NCBI GenBank assembly: GCA_026416095.1
Contig: JAOAFV010000020.1
Span: 1 to 54,803, forward strand
DNA from: Bacteroidales bacterium
GTDB taxonomy: Bacteria > Bacteroidota > Bacteroidia > Bacteroidales > GWA2-32-17
Reading direction: 5' to 3'
Length of the DNA: 54,803 bases
Under the pieces are notes generated by a model. It was not told where the DNA came from. It did no database searches and saw nothing but the letters and a program-made list of their open reading frames with translations. Position numbers and translations under genes: made by a program. Shown here in pieces: positions 1 through 8,603 of the stretch (the first letter of the stretch is position 1; every line of letters starts with the position of its first letter).

Positions 1-520
1 ACCTTCTATGGCTAAAAAGAACCTTCAAAATTACAAAATTTGAAAGCAAATCACAACCGAAGAATGTAAAACGCAGTGTGACAATAAGCTAAAAAGAACC
101 TTCAAAATTACAAAATTTGAAAGCAAATCACAACCTAAAAACATTAGTACTAACGATAACTAACAAGCTAAAAAGAACCTTCAAAATTACAAAATTTGAA
201 AGCAAATCACAACAGTCTTTTTTTAACAGCAATAATCCTAAAAGCTAAAAAGAACCTTCAAAATTACAAAATTTGAAAGCAAATCACAACCATCGAGCGC
301 GTTCTTCGACGAGCTCAGAGGCTAAAAAGAACCTTCAAAATTACAAAATTTGAAAGCAAATCACAACGCAGATTACGTTGCAAGCTTAATTGACAGGCTA
401 AAAAGAACCTTCAAAATTACAAAATTTGAAAGCAAATCACAACAAAGAATTTTCGAGCGTTAAACCTTCTATGGCTAAAAAGAACCTTCAAAATTACAAA
501 ATTTGAAAGCAAATCACAAT
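1..520 (-). CRISPR. CRISPR array, type II-C-like 47-bp repeats
   Basis: Seven repeats of 47 bp lie at 11-57, 88-134, 167-213, 244-290, 321-367, 397-443 and 474-520. On the + strand they begin GCTAAAAAGAACC and end AAATCACAAC. Six complete spacers of 29-32 bp separate them, and a partial spacer occupies 1-10. All repeats are identical as read, except that the last base of the 474-520 copy is T instead of C. Read on the minus strand the repeat starts GTTGTGATTTGC, the usual start of type II-C repeats in Bacteroidota, so crRNA is probably transcribed leftwards. The array runs off the left edge. cas9, cas1, cas2 and the tracrRNA are not in the window, and 521-593 shows no anti-repeat. The type assignment rests on repeat length and sequence only. 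Confidence 0.96.
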
Positions 521-593
521 TAAAGCACTAATAAATATACAAAAATATATTAACAAAAATGTAAAAAATATTTTTTTTCATAACAGTATTTAA

Positions 594-601
594 TACCTTT
601 G
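594..601 (+). promoter_or_regulatory. Candidate -7 box (TACCTTTG) for the lipoprotein at 615
   Basis: TACCTTTG matches the Bacteroidota -7 consensus TAnnTTTG and lies 13 bases before the ATG, implying a very short leader. No clear TTTG -33 box is visible, only a T run at 571-578. The rest of 521-614 is AT-rich without other structure. Confidence 0.5.
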
Positions 602-614
602 AAAAAAAATTAGT

Positions 615-2354
615 ATGAAAAATTTACATTTATTTTTAACCATTTTAATTTTATCGGCAATAATTAGTTGTAAAAAAGACCGGAAAGAAGACGAACCAAC
701 TCCCTCAACCCCAACTACAACAATTAGCATACCAGTAATAGGAGGTTTCGTAACCGATGAAAATGGTAATGCTCTGAGCGACGTAATGGTACAATTCGGT
801 AACTATATAACTACAACAAACTGGAATGGCGAATTCATAATAGAAAATCTAACTTCGCAAACATCAAGAGCTGTAATTAAATTCTTTAAAAGTGGCTACT
901 TCGACGCTTATCGAACAGTTATTACAGAAAATGGCAAGCCTATTATAATAAATGTCGCTATGATAAACGAAAATAGCCCCATTGCCTCAACAAAAAATTT
1001 TTATGCAAATACTGCCGACTCAGTAATATTAAACGACGGAAGTATTATTTCTTTCCCACCTAACGCCTTTATTAAATCCGATGGTTCATTATATTCTGGC
1101 TTAGTTACCATAAAAACATGCTATCTCGACCCTACCACCGATAACTATGCCTTATTATCATACGGAGGCCCAGATAACTTAGGCATAAACTCTAACAATA
1201 ACCAAGTTTATCTTACCCCTATAAAAGCCCTAATTATATCTATAAAAGACGAAAACGGTAACCCTTTACAACTCGATACCTTAAATAATAAAAAGGCTAC
1301 CATAAAATTTGCCATACCAAACGACTTGCTTGCCAATGCTCCCAATAGCGCTCCAGTATGGGTATATGCTCCAAATAACGGTGTAAAACTATATAGAGGC
1401 GACGCTAATAAAGAAGGAAATGCTTATGTATGCCAAGTCGGGCATTTCTCGCATTGGAGCTGCGAATTACCATCAAGCACAAAAGCTACCATTACAGGTA
1501 AAGTTTATAAAATAATTTCGGGGGTAGAATACAAAGGCGCTGGAATTCCAGTAAAAGTTGGTAATTCTATTGTATTTACCGATGTTAACGGCACATACAG
1601 AGCTTCTGTTCCAGCTCAACAAAATATAAATGTATCTATTAAATGTCCTGGAATAAATGAAAATTATTCCGTTTTAACCCAACCAAACCAAGTACATACC
1701 ATCAATTTCGATATTTCAAACCTTGCATATGTGTTTTCTGCAACCATCAAAAAAAATACAGGCGAACTCGTCTCAAACGCTCTAATATCATGTAGTATGT
1801 ACGACCAAAATTACAATGGTTATCATATACTAACTTACCCAAATTCACAAGGTGTGTTTTCCTTATTTAAAGCCATTGACCTTCAACTAATTTTCTTGGA
1901 CATTAATATAAAATCAGGAAAATCAAAAAGAGATTTATTCTTTATGGGTAGTAATATGAATAACGATTTAACCGGCGAAATTATTTGGCTTCCTGGCCGA
2001 ACTTATTTCAAAAAACAAAATTCTACCTTATTCGACTCAAATATCGACGATGTTAGCGCATCCTCTTCTAAACAAGGACAATCTATAAGTTTTAATTTTT
2101 CAAACGAAAGTCAAACAAATTCTTACTCTCTTTATTTTACTACAGATACAAATATAACACAAGGTTCATTACTTAGTGGTATTCAAATTTCATTTCACGA
2201 TGGGCAATCACAAAAAACACTCTCAGGCGATTTGAAAATAACAAAATTTATTAATTCTACTTTCGGACTTATTGAAGGATATTTTATTAATTTAAAAGAC
2301 AGTCAAAATATAAATTACGAATTTAATTTTTCGTCGGCTTATGTAATTGAATAA
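615..2354 (+). CDS. Secreted lipoprotein with carboxypeptidase-like regulatory domain
   Basis: 579-aa protein with a lipoprotein signal: a hydrophobic stretch, then a lipobox ending AIISC with Cys19 as the lipidated residue, followed by KKDRKEDE and a Pro/Thr-rich linker. Residues about 42-115 read as a carboxypeptidase regulatory-like (transthyretin-like) fold (GGFVTDENGNALSDVMVQFG). The middle carries the FPPNAF...DG and VGHFSHWSCE patterns of large Bacteroidota surface lipoproteins. A second regulatory-like segment follows at about 290-350. No catalytic motif is visible. It is the first gene of a + strand run and its stop lies 16 bases before the DUF4783 gene. It is probably anchored in the outer membrane; its function is unknown. 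Confidence 0.85.
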   Translation: MKNLHLFLTILILSAIISCKKDRKEDEPTPSTPTTTISIPVIGGFVTDENGNALSDVMVQFGNYITTTNWNGEFIIENLTSQTSRAVIKFFKSGYFDAYRTVITENGKPIIINVAMINENSPIASTKNFYANTADSVILNDGSIISFPPNAFIKSDGSLYSGLVTIKTCYLDPTTDNYALLSYGGPDNLGINSNNNQVYLTPIKALIISIKDENGNPLQLDTLNNKKATIKFAIPNDLLANAPNSAPVWVYAPNNGVKLYRGDANKEGNAYVCQVGHFSHWSCELPSSTKATITGKVYKIISGVEYKGAGIPVKVGNSIVFTDVNGTYRASVPAQQNINVSIKCPGINENYSVLTQPNQVHTINFDISNLAYVFSATIKKNTGELVSNALISCSMYDQNYNGYHILTYPNSQGVFSLFKAIDLQLIFLDINIKSGKSKRDLFFMGSNMNNDLTGEIIWLPGRTYFKKQNSTLFDSNIDDVSASSSKQGQSISFNFSNESQTNSYSLYFTTDTNITQGSLLSGIQISFHDGQSQKTLSGDLKITKFINSTFGLIEGYFINLKDSQNINYEFNFSSAYVIE

Positions 2355-2370
2355 TTAAAAAAAATTACTT

Positions 2371-2763
2371 ATGATTTTAAATTTACTAATAGGCTTAGTT
2401 TTACTTATTATTTCAAACGAAAATGTATTTTGTCAGGCAACTCAAAAAGATTTTACTCAACAAATTTCTTTTTCCTTTTGTAAAAGCAATATTAAAACCC
2501 TAATTCAATATTTTAACAATAACATCGAAATATACTATAATAACTCTTCACAGATCTATAGCAAAACACAAAGCGAAAATTTTTTTAATCGTTTTTTTCA
2601 AAAAAATATTCCTTCAGAATTCATAATTATTGAAGATAACAAGAAAGATTTTTTATTAGGCAATTTATATACGTCTGAAGGAATATTTAAAGTAGAAATT
2701 TATTACCATAAAGAAGGTAAAACTTATAAAATAAATCAAATACGCTTTGTAAAAATGGAGTAA
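2371..2763 (+). CDS. DUF4783 family secreted protein
   Basis: 130-aa protein with an N-terminal signal peptide (hydrophobic residues 2-16, then VFCQ). The pattern of a YFNNNIEIYY strand, a YSKTQSENFFNRFF helix, FIIIEDN, GNLYTSEGIFKVEIYY and a closing QIRF strand matches the DUF4783 family, a small NTF2/SnoaL-like fold found in Bacteroidota, often next to nadC. Its length fits the family. It overlaps the nadC start by one base (TAATG), so translation is probably coupled. The biochemical role is unknown. Confidence 0.85.
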   Translation: MILNLLIGLVLLIISNENVFCQATQKDFTQQISFSFCKSNIKTLIQYFNNNIEIYYNNSSQIYSKTQSENFFNRFFQKNIPSEFIIIEDNKKDFLLGNLYTSEGIFKVEIYYHKEGKTYKINQIRFVKME

Positions 2764-3605
2764 TGTTTAACCTAAAAAAGTTTGTTTATTTAGCACTAAA
2801 AGAAGATACTGGTAAAAAAGATTATACTTCATGGGCAATTATTGAGAAAAACAAATTGTCTGATGCTGTTTTATTAGTTAAAGAAGAATGTATTTTAGCT
2901 GGATTACAAGTTTTTTACGATATTTTTAAAATTTTAGACCCAAATTGTATAATAGAACTTTATTACACCGATGGGCAATATTGCAAAGGCAACAAGCAAA
3001 TAGCAGCAAAAGTTACAACTAATACTCGCATTTTACTCCAAGCCGAACGGTTAGTACTAAACATTTTACAAAGAATGAGTGCAATTGCAACTAAAACCAG
3101 TAAATATGTTGAAGCCGTAAAAGATACAAAAGCAAAAATTCTTGACACACGAAAAACAACCCCTCTATTCAGATACTTCGAAAAACTTGCTGTAACTATA
3201 GGAGGAGGGTATAATCACCGCTATGGATTATACGACATGATTTTAATCAAAGATAACCACATCAGTTGCGCCGGTAGTATTGAAATAGCTATGAAAAAAG
3301 CTCTTGATTATATAAACAGAAAAAAACTAAATATTCCCATTGAAATAGAAGCCAGATCACTAAACGACGTTGAAACAATAATAAAAATTGGGGGAGTAAA
3401 TCGTATAATGCTCGATAATTTTTCAGTTGAAGACACAAAAAAGGCCGTTGATCTTATTAATGGTAAATACGAAGTCGAATCAAGTGGTGGCATTAATCTT
3501 AATAACGTACGCCATTATGCTATGTGCGGCGTTGACTATATAAGCGTAGGCGATCTTACACATACAATAAAAGCTATTGATATTAGTTTAAAGGTTATTA
3601 ATTAA
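2763..3605 (+). CDS. nadC: Nicotinate-nucleotide pyrophosphorylase (carboxylating)
   Basis: 280-aa quinolinate phosphoribosyltransferase, which converts quinolinate and PRPP to nicotinate mononucleotide, CO2 and PPi in de novo NAD synthesis. Family motifs in order: LLQAERLVLNILQRMSAIAT, LDTRKTTPLFR, the signature GGGYNHRYGLYD followed by LIKDNH, IEIEARSL, IMLDNF and ESSGGI. Length is typical. The ATG overlaps the stop of the DUF4783 gene, and the yihY-like gene starts 2 bases after its stop, so the three genes probably share one transcript. nadA and nadB are not in the window. Confidence 0.97.
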   Translation: MFNLKKFVYLALKEDTGKKDYTSWAIIEKNKLSDAVLLVKEECILAGLQVFYDIFKILDPNCIIELYYTDGQYCKGNKQIAAKVTTNTRILLQAERLVLNILQRMSAIATKTSKYVEAVKDTKAKILDTRKTTPLFRYFEKLAVTIGGGYNHRYGLYDMILIKDNHISCAGSIEIAMKKALDYINRKKLNIPIEIEARSLNDVETIIKIGGVNRIMLDNFSVEDTKKAVDLINGKYEVESSGGINLNNVRHYAMCGVDYISVGDLTHTIKAIDISLKVIN

Positions 3606-3607
3606 CA

Positions 3608-4561
3608 ATGCCTAAAATTTTTAGTAAACTCTATAGATTACTTTTTTCTTTTATCAATAAACAATTATCAATTATAAGAAAAATTCTTGAACAAGTTAAA
3701 ATACCTTTTTTCGAAAATAAATCATTATTCGAAATAATTTCGTTTTTTTATTTAAACGTTTCAAAGGGAGCAATAACAATTCGCGCTGCCTCTATATCTT
3801 ACAACTTATTTCTTTCTCTTATTCCAGCTTTAATTTTCCTGTTTACTCTAATAGCATATATTCCGGTCCCTAATTTAGCAAATTATGTAGTCGATCTTTT
3901 AAAAAATATTATGCCCGATTATGCATTTAAAACAATCCAATCTACTGTAGCCGAAATTTTAACAAAAAAATATTCTACACTTCTTTCTATAGGTTTTCTC
4001 ACAACTATTTACTTTGCAAGCAATAGCATGACATCTTTAATTTCTGCATTTAATGCAATTTCGCACCTTCATGATACTCGTCCTTGGTGGCAACAGCGTA
4101 TTGTTGGTATCTTATTATTATTTGTTTTCTTTATCTTATTTTTAATTGGTTTTTTAGTATTAGTTCTTAGTAACATAGTCCTAAACTTTTTACAAACAAA
4201 AGGCATATTAATAAAACAGTTGTATGTATTCTTACTTATTGTAGCAAAATGGTTAATTGTTACACTTTGTTTTTTCCTTGCTATTTACATTTTGTATTAT
4301 TTTTCGCCTAAAAGAAAATTAAAATCACGATATATTGCAGCAGGCGCAATAATGGCTACCCTGTTTTGTATTGCTATATCGTTAGGTTTTTCATACTATG
4401 TAAGTAATTTTGGCAAGTACAATGTAATATATGGTTCGCTTGGAGCTTTGATAGTTCTTTTGCTATGGATATACTTTAATGCTTTATCTTTAATAGTGGG
4501 ATACGAATTCAGCTGGTCACTATCGCTTGCTGGCAAAGCAAAAACAAAAGAAACTACTTAA
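3608..4561 (+). CDS. YihY/BrkB family inner-membrane protein
   Basis: 317-aa integral membrane protein of the YihY/virulence factor BrkB family (once misnamed RNase BN). The family signature GAITIRAASISYNLFLSLIP lies near residues 57-76, with further hydrophobic spans at about 120-150, 160-200, 205-235, 245-275 and 275-305. The C-terminal part YGSLGALIVLLLWIYF is also characteristic. The activity of the family is not established. It follows nadC by 2 bases and its last 8 bases overlap the end of the convergent PGK-like gene. Confidence 0.92.
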   Translation: MPKIFSKLYRLLFSFINKQLSIIRKILEQVKIPFFENKSLFEIISFFYLNVSKGAITIRAASISYNLFLSLIPALIFLFTLIAYIPVPNLANYVVDLLKNIMPDYAFKTIQSTVAEILTKKYSTLLSIGFLTTIYFASNSMTSLISAFNAISHLHDTRPWWQQRIVGILLLFVFFILFLIGFLVLVLSNIVLNFLQTKGILIKQLYVFLLIVAKWLIVTLCFFLAIYILYYFSPKRKLKSRYIAAGAIMATLFCIAISLGFSYYVSNFGKYNVIYGSLGALIVLLLWIYFNALSLIVGYEFSWSLSLAGKAKTKETT

Positions 4562-5837
4562 GTAACGCTCTTACAGGATCTATTCCTAGGTAACTGTTTT
4601 CTTGAATAGCTTTTAGTACAGCTCCACCGCCAGTAAAAATATAATAGCGTGGGCTATCTAATGCTACAATATATAAACCTGGCAAAAGGCGTTTCAATTC
4701 TTGTAAAGTATCGCCACCCCCATATAGCTTCACCGACTCAGGGCTCTCGTCTATAAGTTCATCTAAAGCAATGGTACCTTCATAAAAATGTGGCATTAAT
4801 CCCATTACAGCATTAACAAATATTGTTTTTGATTCATGAAAAATTTTAACAATTTGAGGATCCTTAAAAGACTCTGCAGAAACATCTAGAACGTAATTCA
4901 AATTTTGTCCTTTTTTAAGATCTTTAATATTATGAATTCTGTATTTCCCTTCAATTTTCCCTTCAATAGTATCTGATTCAACAATATAAGGGCATTCTAT
5001 AATTTTATGACTAAAAGGTTTTGCAAATTCAACAAATTTTTTTGCAAATTCTATATCTTCCGGTTCAACTCCTGCAATCTTTATATCGTATTTTGCACAT
5101 AGATATGCATTGTAAATAACTCCTCCCAACATCAAATAATCTGCTTTCTCGATCAATGCAAACAATGGCTCAATTTTTGTGTCAAATTTTGCTCCTGCTA
5201 CTACAGCCAAAAATGGTCTGGTAGGATTAAATATTCTGTTAAGATTAATAAGTTCTTTTTGCATCAGAAAGCCTGCGTAAGAAGGTAGATATTTATTAAC
5301 CCCTACAGTTGAAACATGTGGTTGCCATGAACCAAAAGCATCATTGACAAAAATATCGGCAAGCCCAGCTAATTGTAAAGCAAAACGTTCTGCCTCTTCT
5401 CCTTTGGCCTCTTCACCTCTAAACCAACGTGTATTCGGAAGGTAAATCATATCTATTGTGCCTTCCTTCAATTGTTTTATCATCAAATTAATCGATGTTT
5501 CTATACCAAAGTAACCATAACTGTCTTTTGTAAACTCAGGAACACCAATTTTAATATGAAGTTTATTCTGCAAATACTCTACTATTGGTTTTACCGATGT
5601 ATCGTCAGAGATGTTAATTTCGCCAGTTTTTTTATTACGCGGACGCCCTACATGCGTCATTAAAATTATTTTACCTCCCTTTGCATTAATATAATATAAT
5701 GTCCCTAAAGTGGCATCAATTCTATAAGGGTCGTGTATTACTCCTTTTTTTACAACATTATGGTCAACTCTAACAAGAACTACTTTATCTTTAAGATTAG
5801 CTTCTTGTATTCCTCTTATAGGCAATAAGTTTTCCAT
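4554..5837 (-). CDS. Divergent phosphoglycerate kinase paralogue
   Basis: 427-aa protein homologous to phosphoglycerate kinase along its length but clearly divergent. Kept: the VDHN substrate-site motif (residues 24-27), Arg39, HVGRP (62-66), Arg137 in LPNTRWF, NDAFG (165-169), Lys217 and Lys221 in AGAKFDTK, and GGGDT (373-377). Changed: the HR pair after NDAF becomes WQPH, so a conserved 3-phosphoglycerate-binding Arg is missing; NGPMGVFE of true PGKs becomes NAVMGLMP, removing the nucleotide-contacting Glu. It starts 3 bases after the stop of canonical pgk and is surely in the same operon. It may be an altered-specificity kinase, a regulatory partner or a weak PGK. Family membership is certain, activity is not. 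Confidence 0.85.
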   Translation of the reverse strand: MENLLPIRGIQEANLKDKVVLVRVDHNVVKKGVIHDPYRIDATLGTLYYINAKGGKIILMTHVGRPRNKKTGEINISDDTSVKPIVEYLQNKLHIKIGVPEFTKDSYGYFGIETSINLMIKQLKEGTIDMIYLPNTRWFRGEEAKGEEAERFALQLAGLADIFVNDAFGSWQPHVSTVGVNKYLPSYAGFLMQKELINLNRIFNPTRPFLAVVAGAKFDTKIEPLFALIEKADYLMLGGVIYNAYLCAKYDIKIAGVEPEDIEFAKKFVEFAKPFSHKIIECPYIVESDTIEGKIEGKYRIHNIKDLKKGQNLNYVLDVSAESFKDPQIVKIFHESKTIFVNAVMGLMPHFYEGTIALDELIDESPESVKLYGGGDTLQELKRLLPGLYIVALDSPRYYIFTGGGAVLKAIQENSYLGIDPVRALLK

Positions 5838-5840
5838 AGT

Positions 5841-7058
5841 TTATTTATTTTTTCTAACATCTTCATTATGAGCTTTTCGAATTGCTGCTATACCCGGCAA
5901 TTCCTTGCCTTCTAGATATTCCAACATTGCGCCCCCACCAGTAGACACATAACTCATTTGATCAGCAAGATTATACTGATTGATAGCTGCAACAGAGTCG
6001 CCCCCACCAACAAGCGAAAAAGAACCACTTATTGTAGCAGCAGCTACTGCAATTGCAATTGCTTTGGTTCCTTGGCGAAACTTCTCAAGCTCAAATACTC
6101 CCATTGGCCCATTCCATAATATAGTTTGGCTATTGTTTATTATTTCGGCGAATCTACGCCTAGTTTTTGGCCCTATATCAAGCCCCATCCATTCATCTGG
6201 AATATCATCGGCCGGTACTACTTTTATATCAGCTTCATTTGTAAAACCGTTAGCCACTACCGCATCGGTTGGTAAATACAAATTAACTCCTTTTAACATT
6301 ACTTCTTGTATTATTTGCTTTGCAACATCGAGTTTATCCTCTTCATAAAGCGAATTTCCTACTTTTCCCCCTAAAGCTTTTAAAAAAGTAAATGCCATTC
6401 CTCCTCCAATTATTAAATTATCAACTTTCTGTAACATATTTTTAATAACACCAAATTTTGTACTTACCTTTGCACCTCCAATAATTGCAGTAAATGGGGG
6501 TGTACTATTATATAATATCCTATCTAAGTTTTTAATTTCGTTCTCCATTAATAATCCAAAGTAAGCATTACCATTAAAAAATTTAACAATTGTAGAAACT
6601 GAAGTATGATTACGATGCGAAGTAGCAAAAGCATCGTTTATATATATATCTGCTAGCGATGCTAATTCTTTTGCAAAACCTTCGTCGCCTTTTTCTTCCT
6701 CAGGATAAAATCTAAGATTTTCTAATAAAGCAATTTCGCCTGGCTTCATTTTTCCGCATACTTCAAATGTCTTAGGCCCAAATAAATCGCGTGTAAAAAT
6801 AACATTCCTACCAACATAGGTAGATAAAACCGGCACAATTGGTGTAAGTGAATAATCTGATTCATACCCATTTGGACGACCCAAATGCGTCATTAAAATC
6901 ACCGACCCACCATCATTTAAAACCTTCATTATTGTAGGCAACGACTCTCTAATTCTTGTGTCGTCCATTACTTGACGATTATGATTTAACGGTACATTAA
7001 AATCTACTCTTATTAATACCTTTTTCCCTTTAAAGTTAATATCTTTTATGGATTTCAT
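5841..7058 (-). CDS. pgk: Phosphoglycerate kinase
   Basis: 405-aa canonical PGK (1,3-bisphosphoglycerate + ADP to 3-phosphoglycerate + ATP). Motifs in order: RVDFNVPL, DDTRI, LMTHLGRP, LENLRFYPEEE, NDAFATSHRNH, GGAKVSTK, IIGGGMAF, NGPMGVFE, GGGDS and STGGGAMLEYLEG. All catalytic and binding residues of the family appear present. It heads a two-gene minus-strand operon with the divergent paralogue. A well-formed Bacteroidota promoter lies directly upstream and the leader is about 10 bases, so expression is probably strong. Confidence 0.98.
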   Translation of the reverse strand: MKSIKDINFKGKKVLIRVDFNVPLNHNRQVMDDTRIRESLPTIMKVLNDGGSVILMTHLGRPNGYESDYSLTPIVPVLSTYVGRNVIFTRDLFGPKTFEVCGKMKPGEIALLENLRFYPEEEKGDEGFAKELASLADIYINDAFATSHRNHTSVSTIVKFFNGNAYFGLLMENEIKNLDRILYNSTPPFTAIIGGAKVSTKFGVIKNMLQKVDNLIIGGGMAFTFLKALGGKVGNSLYEEDKLDVAKQIIQEVMLKGVNLYLPTDAVVANGFTNEADIKVVPADDIPDEWMGLDIGPKTRRRFAEIINNSQTILWNGPMGVFELEKFRQGTKAIAIAVAAATISGSFSLVGGGDSVAAINQYNLADQMSYVSTGGGAMLEYLEGKELPGIAAIRKAHNEDVRKNK

Positions 7059-7074
7059 TATGCTAAATTTTTTA

Positions 7075-7104
7075 CAAAGATATAAAATTTTTATGAAAAA
7101 ACAA
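7075..7104 (-). promoter_or_regulatory. Promoter of the pgk operon (TTG-N19-TATCTTTG)
   Basis: On the minus strand a TTG (7104-7102) is followed after 19 bases by TATCTTTG (7082-7075), an exact TAnnTTTG -7 box. The predicted start is near 7068, ten bases before the pgk ATG. Confidence 0.75.
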
Positions 7105-7105
7105 C

Positions 7106-7121
7106 TTAAACATATGTTTAA
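7106..7121. promoter_or_regulatory. 16-bp perfect palindrome between divergent promoters
   Basis: TTAAACATATGTTTAA is a perfect 16-bp palindrome. It abuts the upstream side of the pgk -33 element and lies 33 bases before the -33 element of the divergent sialidase-like gene. The position suits a dimeric regulator, but AT-rich palindromes also arise by chance. Confidence 0.4.
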
Positions 7122-7154
7122 AAAGTTATCATCTTAATATTTAAGAGATAACTC

Positions 7155-7185
7155 TTTGTATTTTCTTTTTTTTACTATATATTTG
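7155..7185 (+). promoter_or_regulatory. Promoter of the sialidase-like gene (TTTG-N19-TATATTTG)
   Basis: TTTG at 7155-7158, 19 bases, then TATATTTG at 7178-7185: a full match to the Bacteroidota -33/-7 consensus. The predicted start is about 8 bases before the ATG at 7199. Confidence 0.75.
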
Positions 7186-7198
7186 TAAAAAATTTTTA

Positions 7199-8581
7199 AT
7201 GCTATTAATTTTTTTTATAGCATTATTTTTTTCATTATCGTTAAAATCACAATATTTAAACCCAGGAGGGTATCCTCTAATCACTATACCTACAGAATCA
7301 TATAAAACCTTAGACCATGCCTCGGAAGGAATTTTAATAACAATAGATACCACTATATTTCATTTCTTTAGATTAGACCCTGGAATAATGGGTAATCATA
7401 CTGGAAATGGTGGAAGACTAGTAATGCGATACTCTTACGATAAAGGAGATACATGGTCGGAACTAAAAACAATATTTAACAGCCCATACGACGATAGAAA
7501 TGTAAATGGTGGCTTAGTTCAAAACAACACAATCTTGCTAAACTTTAGAATCTACGATGCTCCTCCTCAAATTCATAAGGGGTATTATTATATCTATAGC
7601 ACCAATAAAGGCGAAACATGGAGCGATACTATAAAAGTCAATACTTTAGGGAGATCTTCCGATACTCATAAAATAATTGGAAACGACGAAATTGGTTACT
7701 ATAATGCAATATATGCATACGATTATTGCGAAATATGGCACAGTTGGAATGGGGTCGACTGGGATAGCATTGTTTATATTTTTGATTATCGAAATGATCC
7801 ATTAATAAACTTTTCTGAAATTTGTTTTGAGTACTTAGGTAATGGGGTATTTTTAGGATTATTCAGAAACGAAAGTAATATACCTGGTCAGCGCGGTTAT
7901 TATCAGGTAGAATCGTACGACTTCGGAAAAAGTTGGACCCACCCCGAAATAACTAATATTTGCGATGGCTTTTATTGTGTATCGCCTTGTTTATTTTACG
8001 ATAAAATTCATAACGATTTATGGATAATAGCTTGCGACAGACGAGGGTTGAACACTTTCGGCCATTACGACGATGCTATATGGCTATATAAAATGTCGCC
8101 AGATGAAGTACTTCAAAACCCTAAAGGGTATTATCCCTTTTTAGTATTTCAAAGACCCAAACCATCGTTTCTTAGGTTTTATGGATATCCTTCATACACT
8201 AAATTAGATAATGGCGATTATTTAGTAATTTTTACTGAGTGTGAATACAGAAATTCTTCAAAAGGTGAATGGGCTTATCTTTATCAGTTTAAAATTTTAT
8301 ATAGTACTGGTTTTGTTAACGTAAAAAGCGAAAGCCTTTCGTCTAACGAAGTTTTTATTTTCCCTAATCCTGCTTACGATGTAATTAACATAAGTTTAAA
8401 TAATACACATGCTTACCAAATAAAAATTTACAATCAGCTCGGAGACCTATTGCTTTCAAGAAATATCGAAAATCACTTAAATGTTGCTGAAATTAATTTG
8501 AAATCTTTACCTTCTGGCTTTTACTACTGCGAGATAATAACCAATAAAGGATCAATTATAAAGAAATTTATCAAAAAGTAA
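7199..8581 (+). CDS. Secreted sialidase-like (BNR/Asp-box) protein with T9SS signal
   Basis: 460 aa. Residues 1-17 form a signal peptide. The body is a beta-propeller of the sialidase superfamily: Asp boxes (S-x-D/N-x-G-x-T/S-W) occur as SYDKGDTWSE, STNKGETWSD and SYDFGKSWTH. The last about 75 residues are a type A T9SS sorting domain (FIFPNPAYDVINI, LPSGFYYCEI, basic KKFIKK end), so the protein is exported by T9SS and its signal probably cleaved. An Arg (FFRLDPG) lies in the first strand region, but I cannot confirm a complete sialidase active site (Arg triad, Tyr/Glu). It could be a sialidase, another exo-glycosidase or a binding propeller. It stands alone under its own promoter. Confidence 0.85.
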   Translation: MLLIFFIALFFSLSLKSQYLNPGGYPLITIPTESYKTLDHASEGILITIDTTIFHFFRLDPGIMGNHTGNGGRLVMRYSYDKGDTWSELKTIFNSPYDDRNVNGGLVQNNTILLNFRIYDAPPQIHKGYYYIYSTNKGETWSDTIKVNTLGRSSDTHKIIGNDEIGYYNAIYAYDYCEIWHSWNGVDWDSIVYIFDYRNDPLINFSEICFEYLGNGVFLGLFRNESNIPGQRGYYQVESYDFGKSWTHPEITNICDGFYCVSPCLFYDKIHNDLWIIACDRRGLNTFGHYDDAIWLYKMSPDEVLQNPKGYYPFLVFQRPKPSFLRFYGYPSYTKLDNGDYLVIFTECEYRNSSKGEWAYLYQFKILYSTGFVNVKSESLSSNEVFIFPNPAYDVINISLNNTHAYQIKIYNQLGDLLLSRNIENHLNVAEINLKSLPSGFYYCEIITNKGSIIKKFIKK

Positions 8582-8603
8582 TAATTTATCCTTTCTTTAA
8601 TAT

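Noticed and set aside
521-593. Search for a tracrRNA anti-repeat or a CRISPR leader next to the array
   Set aside because: No stretch resembling part of the repeat was found; the sequence is only AT-rich.
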